Positions 37,175-45,398 of a stretch of 64,000 nucleotides of DNA are shown piece by piece. The position numbers were made by a program, and so were the translations under genes. The DNA is taken from positions 441,201 through 505,200 of the forward strand of contig NZ_LN889802.1 of the NCBI RefSeq assembly GCF_900009145.1. Reading direction: 5' to 3'. Each line of letters opens with the position of its first letter. Position 1 is the stretch's first letter. A model generated the notes under the pieces. It made no database searches and was not told where the DNA came from. It saw only the letters and a program-made list of their open reading frames with translations. Source of the stretch: Planktothrix tepida PCC 9214. GTDB lineage: Bacteria > Cyanobacteriota > Cyanobacteriia > Cyanobacteriales > Microcoleaceae.

Positions 37175-37711
37175 ATGAGTGAAATTTTAGCGATTTCTGA
37201 ATTAGGGAACACTGTTTTGCGAGGTTATACTCATCCTATTGAAAATATTGGGGAGGAGAAAATTCAAACTTTAATTGATAATTTAATTGCAACGGCGTCT
37301 CAAGCCAATGGGGTGGGAATTGCCGCGCCTCAAGTGGGAATGAGCGATCGCTTATTTATTATGGCTTCTCGCCCTACATTGCGTTATCCTAACGCACCCG
37401 TAATGGAACCCACTGCGATTATTAATCCTAAAATTCTTAACCATTCTAACGAAACCATTAAAGGTTGGGAAGGCTGTTTAAGTGTTCCGGGAATTCGAGG
37501 GTTAGTTCCCCGTTATCAAAGGATTGAAGTTGAATATACCAGCCGTGAGGGGAAACTCTGTCATCAGGAATTAACGGATTTTGTAGCTCGAATTTTTCAG
37601 CATGAACTCGATCATCTCGATGGAATTGTATTTTTAGATCGGGTGGAAAGTACCCAGGATCTAGTTACAGAAGCTGAGTATCAAAAACGTCTTGTTAATT
37701 CGGCGGAATAG
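37175..37711 (+). CDS. def: Peptide deformylase
   Basis: Removes the N-formyl group from nascent proteins (Fe/Zn metalloenzyme). The 178-residue protein has all three motifs: GVGIAAPQ, EGCLSVPG and QHELDHLDG. It is typical type 1. The three TerD genes follow on the same strand 58 bp downstream. Confidence 0.96.
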   Translation: MSEILAISELGNTVLRGYTHPIENIGEEKIQTLIDNLIATASQANGVGIAAPQVGMSDRLFIMASRPTLRYPNAPVMEPTAIINPKILNHSNETIKGWEGCLSVPGIRGLVPRYQRIEVEYTSREGKLCHQELTDFVARIFQHELDHLDGIVFLDRVESTQDLVTEAEYQKRLVNSAE

Positions 37712-37769
37712 CTCCCTAATTAAGTGTAGAGTATTAGTAATTTTATTTGAGGAAAATGGATTTAAAGCC

Positions 37770-38339
37770 ATGACGATTAATTTAACTAAAGGGGAACGCA
37801 TTAGTCTTTCTAAAGAAGCACCCGGTTTAAAAAAAGCAGGACTTGGATTAGGATGGGATATTAATGCTTCTGATACGGGAGCCGCTTTTGATTTGGATGT
37901 GTCGGTCTTTATGCTCGGAAGTAATGGCAAAATTCCGAATGAACAATATTTCGTATTTTACAATAACTTAAAATCCCCTGATGGTTCTGTAGAATCCCTG
38001 GGAGATGACCGCACTGGAGAAGGTGGCGGGGATGATGAAACCATTCTGGTTGAGTTAAATACGGTTGATCCGAATATACAAGAAATTGTCTTTGTCGCCA
38101 CCATTTATGAAGCAGAAGCAAGACGGCAAAATTTTGGACAAGTCCGTAATTCTTATATCCGAATTTATAACAATGAAACCGACTCAGAAATCACTCGCTA
38201 TGACTTAGAAGAGGATTTTTCCAGAGAAACCTCCATTGAAATGGGTCGCCTCTATCGAAAAGACGGTGAATGGCGATTTCAAGCTGTTGGACAAGGTTAT
38301 AATTCCGGTTTAGAAGGTTTTGTTCAACAATATACCTAA
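37770..38339 (+). CDS. TerD family protein, first copy
   Basis: Calcium-binding TerD-fold protein of the tellurite-resistance/stress family. The start at 37770 gives TINLTKGERISLSKEAPGL, matching the next gene. A 26-codon upstream extension overlaps def and is unlikely. Family motifs include LGWDINASDTGAAFDLDVSVFML and a D-D-E-T pattern in the calcium-binding loop (GGGDDETI). Total 189 residues. It starts a run of three tandem TerD genes. Tellurite itself need not be the physiological stress. Confidence 0.88.
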   Translation: MTINLTKGERISLSKEAPGLKKAGLGLGWDINASDTGAAFDLDVSVFMLGSNGKIPNEQYFVFYNNLKSPDGSVESLGDDRTGEGGGDDETILVELNTVDPNIQEIVFVATIYEAEARRQNFGQVRNSYIRIYNNETDSEITRYDLEEDFSRETSIEMGRLYRKDGEWRFQAVGQGYNSGLEGFVQQYT

Positions 38340-38427
38340 GATGTTTGGCTGTTGACGGTTGATGATTAAGGGTTAACCGTCAGCCGATAATACTAATAGA
38401 ATTTACAATTTTAGGAGTTGATTAATC

Positions 38428-38997
38428 ATGTCGATTAATATTAGAAAAGGGGAAAGAATTAGTTTATCAAAAGAAGCCCCTGGCTTAAAACGAGCATCCA
38501 TTGGTTTAGGATGGGATGTGAATGCTAGTGATACAGGAACAGCTTTTGATTTAGATGCTTCTGTTTTTATGTTAGCAGAAGATGGTAAAATTCCAATCGA
38601 TGAATATTTCGTATTTTATAATAACTTAATTTCTCCTGATCAATCTGTGAAACATTTAGGAGATAGTCGCACGGGAGAAGGAAGCGGGGATGATGAAACC
38701 ATCGTTGTAGATTTAACTAAAATCAATTCTTCTATTCAAGAATTAATTTTTGTTGTTACTATCCACGATGCAGATAAACGGCGACAAAACTTCGGACAGG
38801 TGAGAAATTCTTATATTAGAATTTACGATGATGACACTCAAACCGAAGTCACAAAATATGATTTAGAAGAAGATTTCTCACGGGAAACTGCTGTTGAATT
38901 TGGGAGATTATATCTCAAAAATGGTGAATGGCGATTTCAAGCCGTTGGACAAGGTTATAATTCTGGTTTACAAAGTTTTGTAGATAAATACGTTTAA
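38428..38997 (+). CDS. TerD family protein, second copy
   Basis: A 189-residue TerD protein, very similar to the first copy throughout (KGERISLSKEAPGLKR and VRNSYIRIYDDDTQTEV). The calcium-binding region GSGDDETI is intact. It is separated from copy 1 by 88 bp that contain an inverted repeat (gctgttgacggtt/aaccgtcagc) which may attenuate transcription. A recent tandem duplication explains the similarity. Confidence 0.88.
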   Translation: MSINIRKGERISLSKEAPGLKRASIGLGWDVNASDTGTAFDLDASVFMLAEDGKIPIDEYFVFYNNLISPDQSVKHLGDSRTGEGSGDDETIVVDLTKINSSIQELIFVVTIHDADKRRQNFGQVRNSYIRIYDDDTQTEVTKYDLEEDFSRETAVEFGRLYLKNGEWRFQAVGQGYNSGLQSFVDKYV

Positions 38998-39015
38998 TTT
39001 ATTAGGACTTTAATT

Positions 39016-39612
39016 ATGGCTATTAATTTAAAAAAAGGTCAAAGCATCATTCTTGATAAAAACGAATATGATTTATCAAGGGTCGTGATGGGATTAGGAT
39101 GGGATGTGGCAAAAAAAGGGTTATTTGCAGGATTATTAGGGGGAAATGCAGACTTTGATTTAGATGGATTTGCCTTGTTATTAAATGCTCAAGGAAAACT
39201 AAAAAATCAACAAGAAGATGTGATTTATTTTGGGCATTTAGCCACAAAAAATAATACCGTGATTCATTCAGGAGATAACCTCACTGGAAAAGGTTCAGGA
39301 GATGATGAACGAATTATTATTGAACTTAAAACCCTTCCAGCAGCTTATCAACGGATTATTTTAGGGGTGAATATTTACCATGCAGAAGACCGTAAACAGC
39401 ACTTTGGAATGGTTAATAATGCTTTTGTTCGGTCAATAGATGCCACCGGGAAAGAAATTGCGCGTTATAGTCTTTCTGGTGAAACGACTTACTCCGGGCA
39501 AATTTCTATGTTACTCGGAGAACTATCGCAACAAAACGGACAGTGGAAATTCCAAGCGTTAGGAACACCTTTAAACTTAACGTTAAACGGTGTTGTGCGT
39601 TCGTTTATGTAG
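39016..39612 (+). CDS. TerD family protein, third, divergent copy
   Basis: A 198-residue TerD relative that differs from the first two. It has an insertion KKGLFAGLLGGNADFDLD near residue 34 in place of NASDTGTAFDLD, and a different C-terminus (TPLNLTLNGVVRSFM). The GSGDDERI loop keeps the acidic pair. It follows the second copy by 18 bp. Probably an older paralogue within the same operon. Confidence 0.83.
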   Translation: MAINLKKGQSIILDKNEYDLSRVVMGLGWDVAKKGLFAGLLGGNADFDLDGFALLLNAQGKLKNQQEDVIYFGHLATKNNTVIHSGDNLTGKGSGDDERIIIELKTLPAAYQRIILGVNIYHAEDRKQHFGMVNNAFVRSIDATGKEIARYSLSGETTYSGQISMLLGELSQQNGQWKFQALGTPLNLTLNGVVRSFM

Positions 39613-39779
39613 AGTTAATTTGATCCTAAACAGGTAGGGGCGGATGATTCGGCTATTGATTGATGGGTGTTTTCACCAATCTTTATCCGAATCCACCACC
39701 CCTAGAACTGCAAATCGGTTTTAAACGCTATTTTAATAACGTTTCTGTTGAAAATTAGCTGGCTTTGCCCTCGCCGAGA

Positions 39780-40538
39780 TTAGCGTTTGCGGGGAACCAT
39801 CGTTTCAATATTGATATCGCCCAATGCAACACGAGTCACGGGAGTGATGGTCGGAGTAACAGCCCGTGCTGCATCCAGGAAGTTCCGGGGATCGCCAGCT
39901 TTGGCTTGTTTTTCTTGAGGAATAAAGCGACGAACTTCGTTTTGCCAAACGATTTGAGGGAAACCTAGCTGGTTACGGTGGTACTCGTTATAGCGAGGTG
40001 TTCTGAGATTAAAAGGAACTTCCCCTGTATTGCGCTGAAGCAGAACCCGACGGCGTTGGTAAGGAACCGTATCATACCCGAAGTTATCCAGGTATTCATC
40101 GCTATCGAGTAACTCATCAATAAAGCCTTTGGGGCCTTTGTTTGCAACCACAATAGACCATGCGATCTTTTCACGTTCGCTATAAACATCCCGTCCTAAA
40201 ATGCGTTGAACACACATCTCGACAAAACGGTAGTTGCTATTGGTTTGGTAGTTGCGACGCAGGAAGGGATCGGAAATTGCTAAACCCCGAATGAAATCCC
40301 GTACATTAATTTGACCAAACTTAAGCTGAGACTCTAAGTTAGTTTGACGGTTGCTTTTCAGGATTTGATGTTCGCTGTAAATTTGGCGATAAGCAGCCCA
40401 AATGATGTTATCCCACTCAGAACCAGAGGGCATATTTTCAGCCGTAAAAATTCTGGGTTGTTCATCACCGGCTACTTCAAAGCCAGCAACGCGAACATTG
40501 CGGCTGGTCGGGCCATAGCTTAATAAAGGAAGCGCCAC
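39780..40538 (-). CDS. cpcG: Phycobilisome rod-core linker CpcG
   Basis: Attaches phycocyanin rods to the phycobilisome core. The 252 residues match CpcG: N-terminal [19 protein letters not shown], the PBS linker domain (about 20-190, with [14 protein letters not shown] and [17 protein letters not shown]-type sequence) and a C-terminal segment without a membrane helix, so it is the CpcG1/rod-core form rather than the membrane-bound CpcG2/CpcL type. No phycocyanin subunit genes are adjacent. The 660 bp upstream contain a remnant IS. Confidence 0.94.
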   Translation of the reverse strand: MALPLLSYGPTSRNVRVAGFEVAGDEQPRIFTAENMPSGSEWDNIIWAAYRQIYSEHQILKSNRQTNLESQLKFGQINVRDFIRGLAISDPFLRRNYQTNSNYRFVEMCVQRILGRDVYSEREKIAWSIVVANKGPKGFIDELLDSDEYLDNFGYDTVPYQRRRVLLQRNTGEVPFNLRTPRYNEYHRNQLGFPQIVWQNEVRRFIPQEKQAKAGDPRNFLDAARAVTPTITPVTRVALGDINIETMVPRKR

Positions 40539-40587
40539 CTTAATATCTCCTTAATCTCGAACTCAACGTCGTTTGTTATCTTGTGTT

Positions 40588-40903
40588 GACATCCTCCACT
40601 GCCTAACGGCAAGTAGATTCCTACCAGGCAAAGCCTTTCGGTGGGTTGACGTATCAAGAATTGCCTAAAAAATAGGTCTTACACTCTCTCCACGTCCGTT
40701 TTAAGTCTCCGAATGCCCTCCGGCGACCCCCTAAAACAATCTTGGGTTCTTAATTCTGCCTCAAGTTGGGATTTTAGACCCTTAACTTTTGGCTTTCCCG
40801 TACTCCTTAAGTCCACAGTCGATGCTGCTTTCAAAGTCGGGTGGGTCTGTGACCATCTAAATCTTAATACGAAGCCATCCTAGAAGGACGGAGTGTTAAA
40901 CCC
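40588..40903 (-). mobile_element. IS200/IS605-type remnant with TnpB C-terminal tail
   Basis: The ends gacatcctccactgcct (40588) and ggacggagtgttaaaccc (right) are typical of cyanobacterial IS200/IS605 elements. On the minus strand a short open frame (about 40858 down to a TAA at 40679) encodes a TnpB-like C-terminal tail (THPTLKAASTVDL, GLKSQLEAELRTQDCF). TnpA and most of TnpB are missing, so it is a decayed or non-autonomous derivative. It lies directly upstream of cpcG and may hold or disrupt part of its promoter. Confidence 0.72.
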
Positions 40904-41198
40904 AAATTTTCGGTTATTTTAACCAGGATCGCTCAGAGCTTTAGAGCAACATGGTTGGCTATCCTACAGATTAAGGGATTAAGGCAACTCCATCTCAACT
41001 TTCAGGAATCAACGCAATAATATGTAACATTTTTTGACAAGGAAACAGGGGGACAGGATCAGCATCTCCCACTTTTCCTCCCAACTCCCACACTCTACCC
41101 TGGATTTCTATGCTAAAGTCAAGATTAAATCCCCTAGGGGGGGATAAAAAATATGATATATTAAATTATGATAATTTACTTCATAAATCTTAAAGATC

Positions 41199-41927
41199 TT
41201 GTTCAACATTCTAGTAGGTTTTATTTTGACTACCACTCAACCGATTCAGTCCACCTCTCGATTGATGCAAACGGTTCTGGCCAAAGTTAAAGAATCTCAG
41301 ATTTGGCTGGTGTTTTTAGCATCGGTGTTTCTCGTCTGTGTTCCTGTCTTTTTCCAAGCTCCCCTGGTGCGACAATGGCCAGAACTCACCTTAGTTCTGA
41401 CCTTGGGATGGCTCGGAATCAGTTGGACATTACTTAAGCAACCGACGACTTGGGTTTGGGGAGACTTATTATTAGGATTTAGTTGGAGTTGGCTAACCGG
41501 GGCTATCTATTGGGGATGGTTACGGTGGGAACCTTTGTTACATTTACCGGTAGAAGCTTTAGGGGTTCCCTTTGCAGTTTGGTGTTTATATCGAGGTTGG
41601 GGTAAAGTTGGCAACTGGTTTTATCTAGGTTCTTTATTTGGAACAGCCGTGACCGATGGGTATTTTTATATCACGGGATTAATTCCAAGTTGGCGGCAAC
41701 TGATGCACGTTGAACCCGCCTTAGCGTTACCCATTTTTCAAAATGCCCTCCAAATTGTCAGTACCCCTTGGGGAATTAGTTGGGCCGTCGGATTTGCTTT
41801 ATTTTTATTTGGGGTTGGGGTTTTTCCATTACAATCTAAAGAACAGCATTGGTGGGCATTTGGGGGAGCGGTATTGAGTACAATTTTAGTAGATAGTTTA
41901 TTTTTGATTGCAGCTTGTCTAGCTTAA
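41199..41927 (+). CDS. DUF3120 membrane protein
   Basis: A cyanobacterial membrane protein of unknown function (DUF3120). The 242 residues contain about six hydrophobic segments and many Trp residues (TLLKQPTTWVWGDLLLGF, SWSWLTGAIYWGWLRW). No catalytic motif is visible. The start is uncertain: TTG at 41199, or TTG at 41226 giving LTTTQPIQS, or an internal Met further on. It stands after the IS200/605 remnant and before the FHA-cyclase. Confidence 0.75.
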   Translation: MFNILVGFILTTTQPIQSTSRLMQTVLAKVKESQIWLVFLASVFLVCVPVFFQAPLVRQWPELTLVLTLGWLGISWTLLKQPTTWVWGDLLLGFSWSWLTGAIYWGWLRWEPLLHLPVEALGVPFAVWCLYRGWGKVGNWFYLGSLFGTAVTDGYFYITGLIPSWRQLMHVEPALALPIFQNALQIVSTPWGISWAVGFALFLFGVGVFPLQSKEQHWWAFGGAVLSTILVDSLFLIAACLA

Positions 41928-42041
41928 ACAGAACTTAAAAGAGGGTGCGGAGAAAAAAATGTTTATGATCATAGGCGTGGCTTTTTAACCGTTTTAGCGT
42001 TTAAAAAGTCATAACTTTAATCTTCCAATGTCCCCTACCCA

Positions 42042-43022
42042 TTGATTGTGACCTTACAACCCACTCCCCACTTAGTCTTACATACCGAAGGTGGTAATCA
42101 CTATTTGCCACTGATGGGTAAAAATTACTGGACATTGGGTCGCAGTGAAGATAATACCTTTGTCATTAAAGACCGATGGATTTCTCGGAATCATGCGATG
42201 TTACAACGCATGGAAAATGGTGAGTTTTTTTTAATCGATTTAGGAAGTCGAAATGGTTCCTTTGTCAATGGTCGTCGAGTTAGTATTCCCGTCACGCTTC
42301 ATAATGGTGACCATATTGTTTTTGGACAAACGGAGTTAGAATTTTATTGTCCTGATGTTACCCAGGAAACTGACCCTTCAGAACCGGAATCTGAAGATTT
42401 TACCGCTACATTAACCGTGCGTCGCTTGATATCGGTGATGGTGATGGATATTCGAGATTTTACTGTATTAACTCGACAATTAGATGAACGGATTTTATCA
42501 GAAGTGATTGGGCGTTGGTTTCGTCACGCCGGACAAATTCTTCGAGAAAATGGCAGTTGGGTCGATAAATATATTGGGGATGCCATTATGGCGGTTTGGT
42601 TTCATGGAACCCAAGGGGTAACGCCCCAAGAAATCCTAAAAATTGTCACAGCATTAAGTGAGTTACACAAAATTACGCTGGAATTAAGTCATCTTTATCC
42701 CCTGCCTTTTCCGTTACGAGTGGGGGCTGGAATTAATACCGGATATGCAATGGTGGGAAATACCGGAAGTGGCGGAAGTGCGGACTATACAGCCTTGGGA
42801 GATACGGTTAATGCGGCGTTTCGTTTGGAGTCAGCCACGAAAGAAATTGGCAGTGATATTGCTTTAGGAGAAACAACTTATCAATATCTAGCCCAAGCTT
42901 GTCCTCAACAAGGTTTTAAACAACATACCGTTCATCTTAAAGGTTATGATACCCCGACTATTACTTATGGGGGAACATTTGCCAATTTAGATGAAGTTTT
43001 AGAACTCAAATCAGGAGGATAA
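42042..43022 (+). CDS. FHA domain and class III adenylate/guanylate cyclase
   Basis: An N-terminal FHA domain (about 25-100) shows GRSEDNTFVIKDRWISRNHA and LGSRNGSFVNGRRV, the phosphothreonine-binding motifs. A class III cyclase domain follows (about 130-320) with metal-binding Asp in VMVMDIRDFT and YIGDAIMAVW, a transition-state Arg in FRLESATKEIG and substrate-binding ADYTALGD. The Lys/Thr-Asp pattern points to ATP. The start is TTG 42042 or GTG 42048. A six-codon mini-ORF (42028-42045) overlaps the start. No membrane segment; it would act in the cytoplasm. Confidence 0.85.
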   Translation: MIVTLQPTPHLVLHTEGGNHYLPLMGKNYWTLGRSEDNTFVIKDRWISRNHAMLQRMENGEFFLIDLGSRNGSFVNGRRVSIPVTLHNGDHIVFGQTELEFYCPDVTQETDPSEPESEDFTATLTVRRLISVMVMDIRDFTVLTRQLDERILSEVIGRWFRHAGQILRENGSWVDKYIGDAIMAVWFHGTQGVTPQEILKIVTALSELHKITLELSHLYPLPFPLRVGAGINTGYAMVGNTGSGGSADYTALGDTVNAAFRLESATKEIGSDIALGETTYQYLAQACPQQGFKQHTVHLKGYDTPTITYGGTFANLDEVLELKSGG

Positions 43023-43024
43023 AT

Positions 43025-43708
43025 TTATTCTCCAAAGCGATATCCTTTGCCATAAACGGTATGAATTAAAGGCGTTTCTCCCGTAATTTCAATTTTTCGT
43101 CTTAATAAACGAATTTGTGCTGCCAAGACATTGCTGCTGGGCTGTTCACCCTCTCCCCAGAGATGTTGATGGATTTGATGATGGGTTAATAACTGCCCTG
43201 GATAACGCATCAAATAAGCTAACAGTTGGCTTTCTTTTTCCGATAAATCAATGATGCGTCCTCCCCGATAGGCGAGTTGATTTTCGGCATCTAATTCTAA
43301 ATCTGCCACTTGCAAACGGTTAGAATTGGTAACGGGGGATTCGGTGACGGGATAGCGACGTAATAAAGCCCGAACTCTCGCTAATAATTCTCGCAGTTCA
43401 AAGGGTTTCATTAAATAGTCATCCGCCCCAGCATCTAACCCTTGAACTCGATCATCGAGGGTATCTTTTGCGGTTAAAAATAAAATCGGTGTTCGATTCG
43501 ATTGTGATCGCAATTCTTGACAAATTTCTAACCCCGATTTTTGGGGTAACATCCAATCTAAAATTAACAAATCATATGGATTTTGACGAGCCAACTCACA
43601 ACCTAAATGTCCATCTGTTGCAAGATCAACCGTATATCCTTCGCGGCTCAATACCCGACTCAAAGGTTCCGTTAATTCAACTTCATCATCAACTAATAAA
43701 ATTCGCAT
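43025..43708 (-). CDS. OmpR/PhoB-family response regulator
   Basis: A 227-residue two-component regulator. The receiver domain (1-115) has Asp51 region LLILDWMLP with the phospho-acceptor Asp, LTAKD and the D-D-Y-L-M-K-P-F switch region. The winged-helix DNA-binding domain (about 130-225) has LTHHQIHQHLWG and VYGKGYRF. It resembles cyanobacterial RppA/ManR proteins. No histidine kinase gene is adjacent, so it is an orphan. Ten tandem 7-bp repeats (43717-43786) lie directly upstream of its start. Confidence 0.9.
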   Translation of the reverse strand: MRILLVDDEVELTEPLSRVLSREGYTVDLATDGHLGCELARQNPYDLLILDWMLPQKSGLEICQELRSQSNRTPILFLTAKDTLDDRVQGLDAGADDYLMKPFELRELLARVRALLRRYPVTESPVTNSNRLQVADLELDAENQLAYRGGRIIDLSEKESQLLAYLMRYPGQLLTHHQIHQHLWGEGEQPSSNVLAAQIRLLRRKIEITGETPLIHTVYGKGYRFGE

Positions 43709-43716
43709 CAGTCATA

Positions 43717-43786
43717 GGGAACAGGGAACAGGGAACAGGGAACAGGGAACAGGGAACAGGGAACAGGGAACAGGGAACAGGGAACA
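43717..43786. repeat. Heptamer tandem repeat (GGGAACA x10)
   Basis: Exactly 70 bp, ten perfect copies of the 7-bp unit, ending 8 bp from the start codon of the response regulator. It thus lies in the gene's ribosome-binding and leader region or promoter. It is the same STRR class as at 28837, 34111 and 57724, read from the other strand. Confidence 0.85.
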
Positions 43787-43824
43787 GTTTTACGAGAAAC
43801 TAACAAAGCCAACAGTTAAAACTC

Positions 43825-43990
43825 AACCGTTAACCGTTAACCGTTAACCGATAACTGATAACTGATAACTGATAACTGATAACTGATAGCTGATAACCGT
43901 TAACCGATAACTGATAACTGATAACTGATAACTGATAACTGATAACTGATAACTGATAACTGATAGCTGATAACTGATAACTGATAACTG
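43825..43990. repeat. TAACTGA/TAACCGT heptamer tandem array
   Basis: About 24 copies of 7-bp units, mostly ataactg, with runs of taaccgt at the left and two agctgat variants inside. It reaches the stop codon of the glutathione S-transferase-like gene (43991). There are no spacers, so it is not a CRISPR array. Confidence 0.85.
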
Positions 43991-44632
43991 TTAAAAATAC
44001 ATCATTTCAGGTTCTAAACAAGCTGCATCAATCCATTGCTGCATGGCTGGAAGCGACCAAATGGTTTTAACATAGTCCTGTTCAATTAATCCTAACTTGA
44101 CATCATAGCTAATAAATCGAGAAACAACGGGGGCAAACATGGCATCAGCAATGGTAAATTTTCCGAATAAAAATTCACCCTTAGACCCATACTGTTGACG
44201 GCATTCTCGCCAAATTGCAGTAATTCGATCAATATCTCCTTGTACCCCTGGTTTCATTCCTTCTCTGGGGTAGCGAGTACGACAATTCATCGGCATTTGT
44301 TGCCGTAAATTCATAAATCCGGCGTGCATTTCATGACTCACAGAACGAGCAAAAGCCCTAGCGTCTCGGTCTTGAGGCCATAAATCTCGAATAAAATTTT
44401 CAGCAATATATTCACAAATCGCCAAGGATTCCCAAACCGTTAAATCTCCATCTAATAGCACCGGAACTTTTCCCGATGGAGAATAGCGCCTGATTTCCTT
44501 GTGGGTGTTGGGAGTACCCAAATCAATCATAATTTCAGCAAAATCAAGTCCTACTTGTTTTAAAAGTAACCAAGGACGTAACGACCAAGACGAATAATTT
44601 TTGTTACCGATCACCAGAGTTAACTGTCCCAT
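43991..44632 (-). CDS. Glutathione S-transferase family protein
   Basis: A 213-residue GST fold protein. The thioredoxin-like N-terminal domain (GNKNYSSWSLRPWLLLKQ, then SPSGKVPVLL and WESLAICEYIAE) contains the cis-Pro and the Glu-Ser glutathione-binding site. The helical C-terminal domain follows (FTIADAMFAPV). Substrate unknown. It is divergent from hisG (about 105 bp apart). Confidence 0.88.
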   Translation of the reverse strand: MGQLTLVIGNKNYSSWSLRPWLLLKQVGLDFAEIMIDLGTPNTHKEIRRYSPSGKVPVLLDGDLTVWESLAICEYIAENFIRDLWPQDRDARAFARSVSHEMHAGFMNLRQQMPMNCRTRYPREGMKPGVQGDIDRITAIWRECRQQYGSKGEFLFGKFTIADAMFAPVVSRFISYDVKLGLIEQDYVKTIWSLPAMQQWIDAACLEPEMMYF

Positions 44633-44737
44633 AATCTGGTAAATAAAAGTTGGGGTAATAATTGCAGTTTCATCGGATAGCGATTCGCTGCTGTGTCACT
44701 GTCTCTATAAATCCCAAATCCCTCATTTCTCATCTTT

Positions 44738-45382
44738 ATGATCACCGTAGCACTGCCTAAAGGCGCTTTATTAAAAGACAGTATCCGGCTTCTGCAAGCC
44801 GTTGGACTTGATTTTAGTGCTTTTTTAGATCCCGGCAATCGACAACTTCAGATTCATGATCCCACCCAAACCGCTAAGGGTTTATTAGTGCGGGCACAAG
44901 ATGTCCCTGTTTATGTGGAATATGGCCAAGCACAGTTAGGGATTGTGGGTTATGATGTCCTGCGGGAGAAAAAGCCTCAAGTCGCTTCTCTGGTTGATCT
45001 CAAATTTGGCAAATGCCGGATGTCGGTGGCTGTTAAACAATCAAGTCCCTATCAGCGTCCAGTAGAATTGCCACCCCATAGTCGGGTTGCGTCTAAATTT
45101 GTCCACTGTGCCAGCGAGTATTTTGAGAGTTTAGATTTACCAGTTGAAATTATACCGCTATATGGTTCCGTTGAATTAGGGCCAATTACGGGAATGTCTG
45201 AAGCGATTGTCGATTTAGTTTCTACAGGTAAAACTTTACAACAAAATGGATTAACAGAAATAGAGGTTTTATTTGAAAGCACAGCTTACTTAATTGCTCA
45301 TCCATTAAGTTATCGTTTAAATACAGGCGGACTGAAGGATTTAATGAGTCAAATTCGAGAAGAATTAACACTTAAATTGTAA
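44738..45382 (+). CDS. hisG: ATP phosphoribosyltransferase, short form
   Basis: First step of histidine biosynthesis: ATP plus PRPP to phosphoribosyl-ATP. The 214-residue length shows the short HisG-S form, which needs the HisZ regulatory subunit; no hisZ is in the window. The conserved [20 protein letters not shown] and [13 protein letters not shown] motifs are present. Confidence 0.95.
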   Translation: MITVALPKGALLKDSIRLLQAVGLDFSAFLDPGNRQLQIHDPTQTAKGLLVRAQDVPVYVEYGQAQLGIVGYDVLREKKPQVASLVDLKFGKCRMSVAVKQSSPYQRPVELPPHSRVASKFVHCASEYFESLDLPVEIIPLYGSVELGPITGMSEAIVDLVSTGKTLQQNGLTEIEVLFESTAYLIAHPLSYRLNTGGLKDLMSQIREELTLKL

Positions 45383-45398
45383 ACCTGAACTTAATGAT

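Noticed and set aside
43825-43990. Repeat array resembling a CRISPR
   Set aside because: The units are 7 bp, contiguous, and there are no unique spacers or cas genes.
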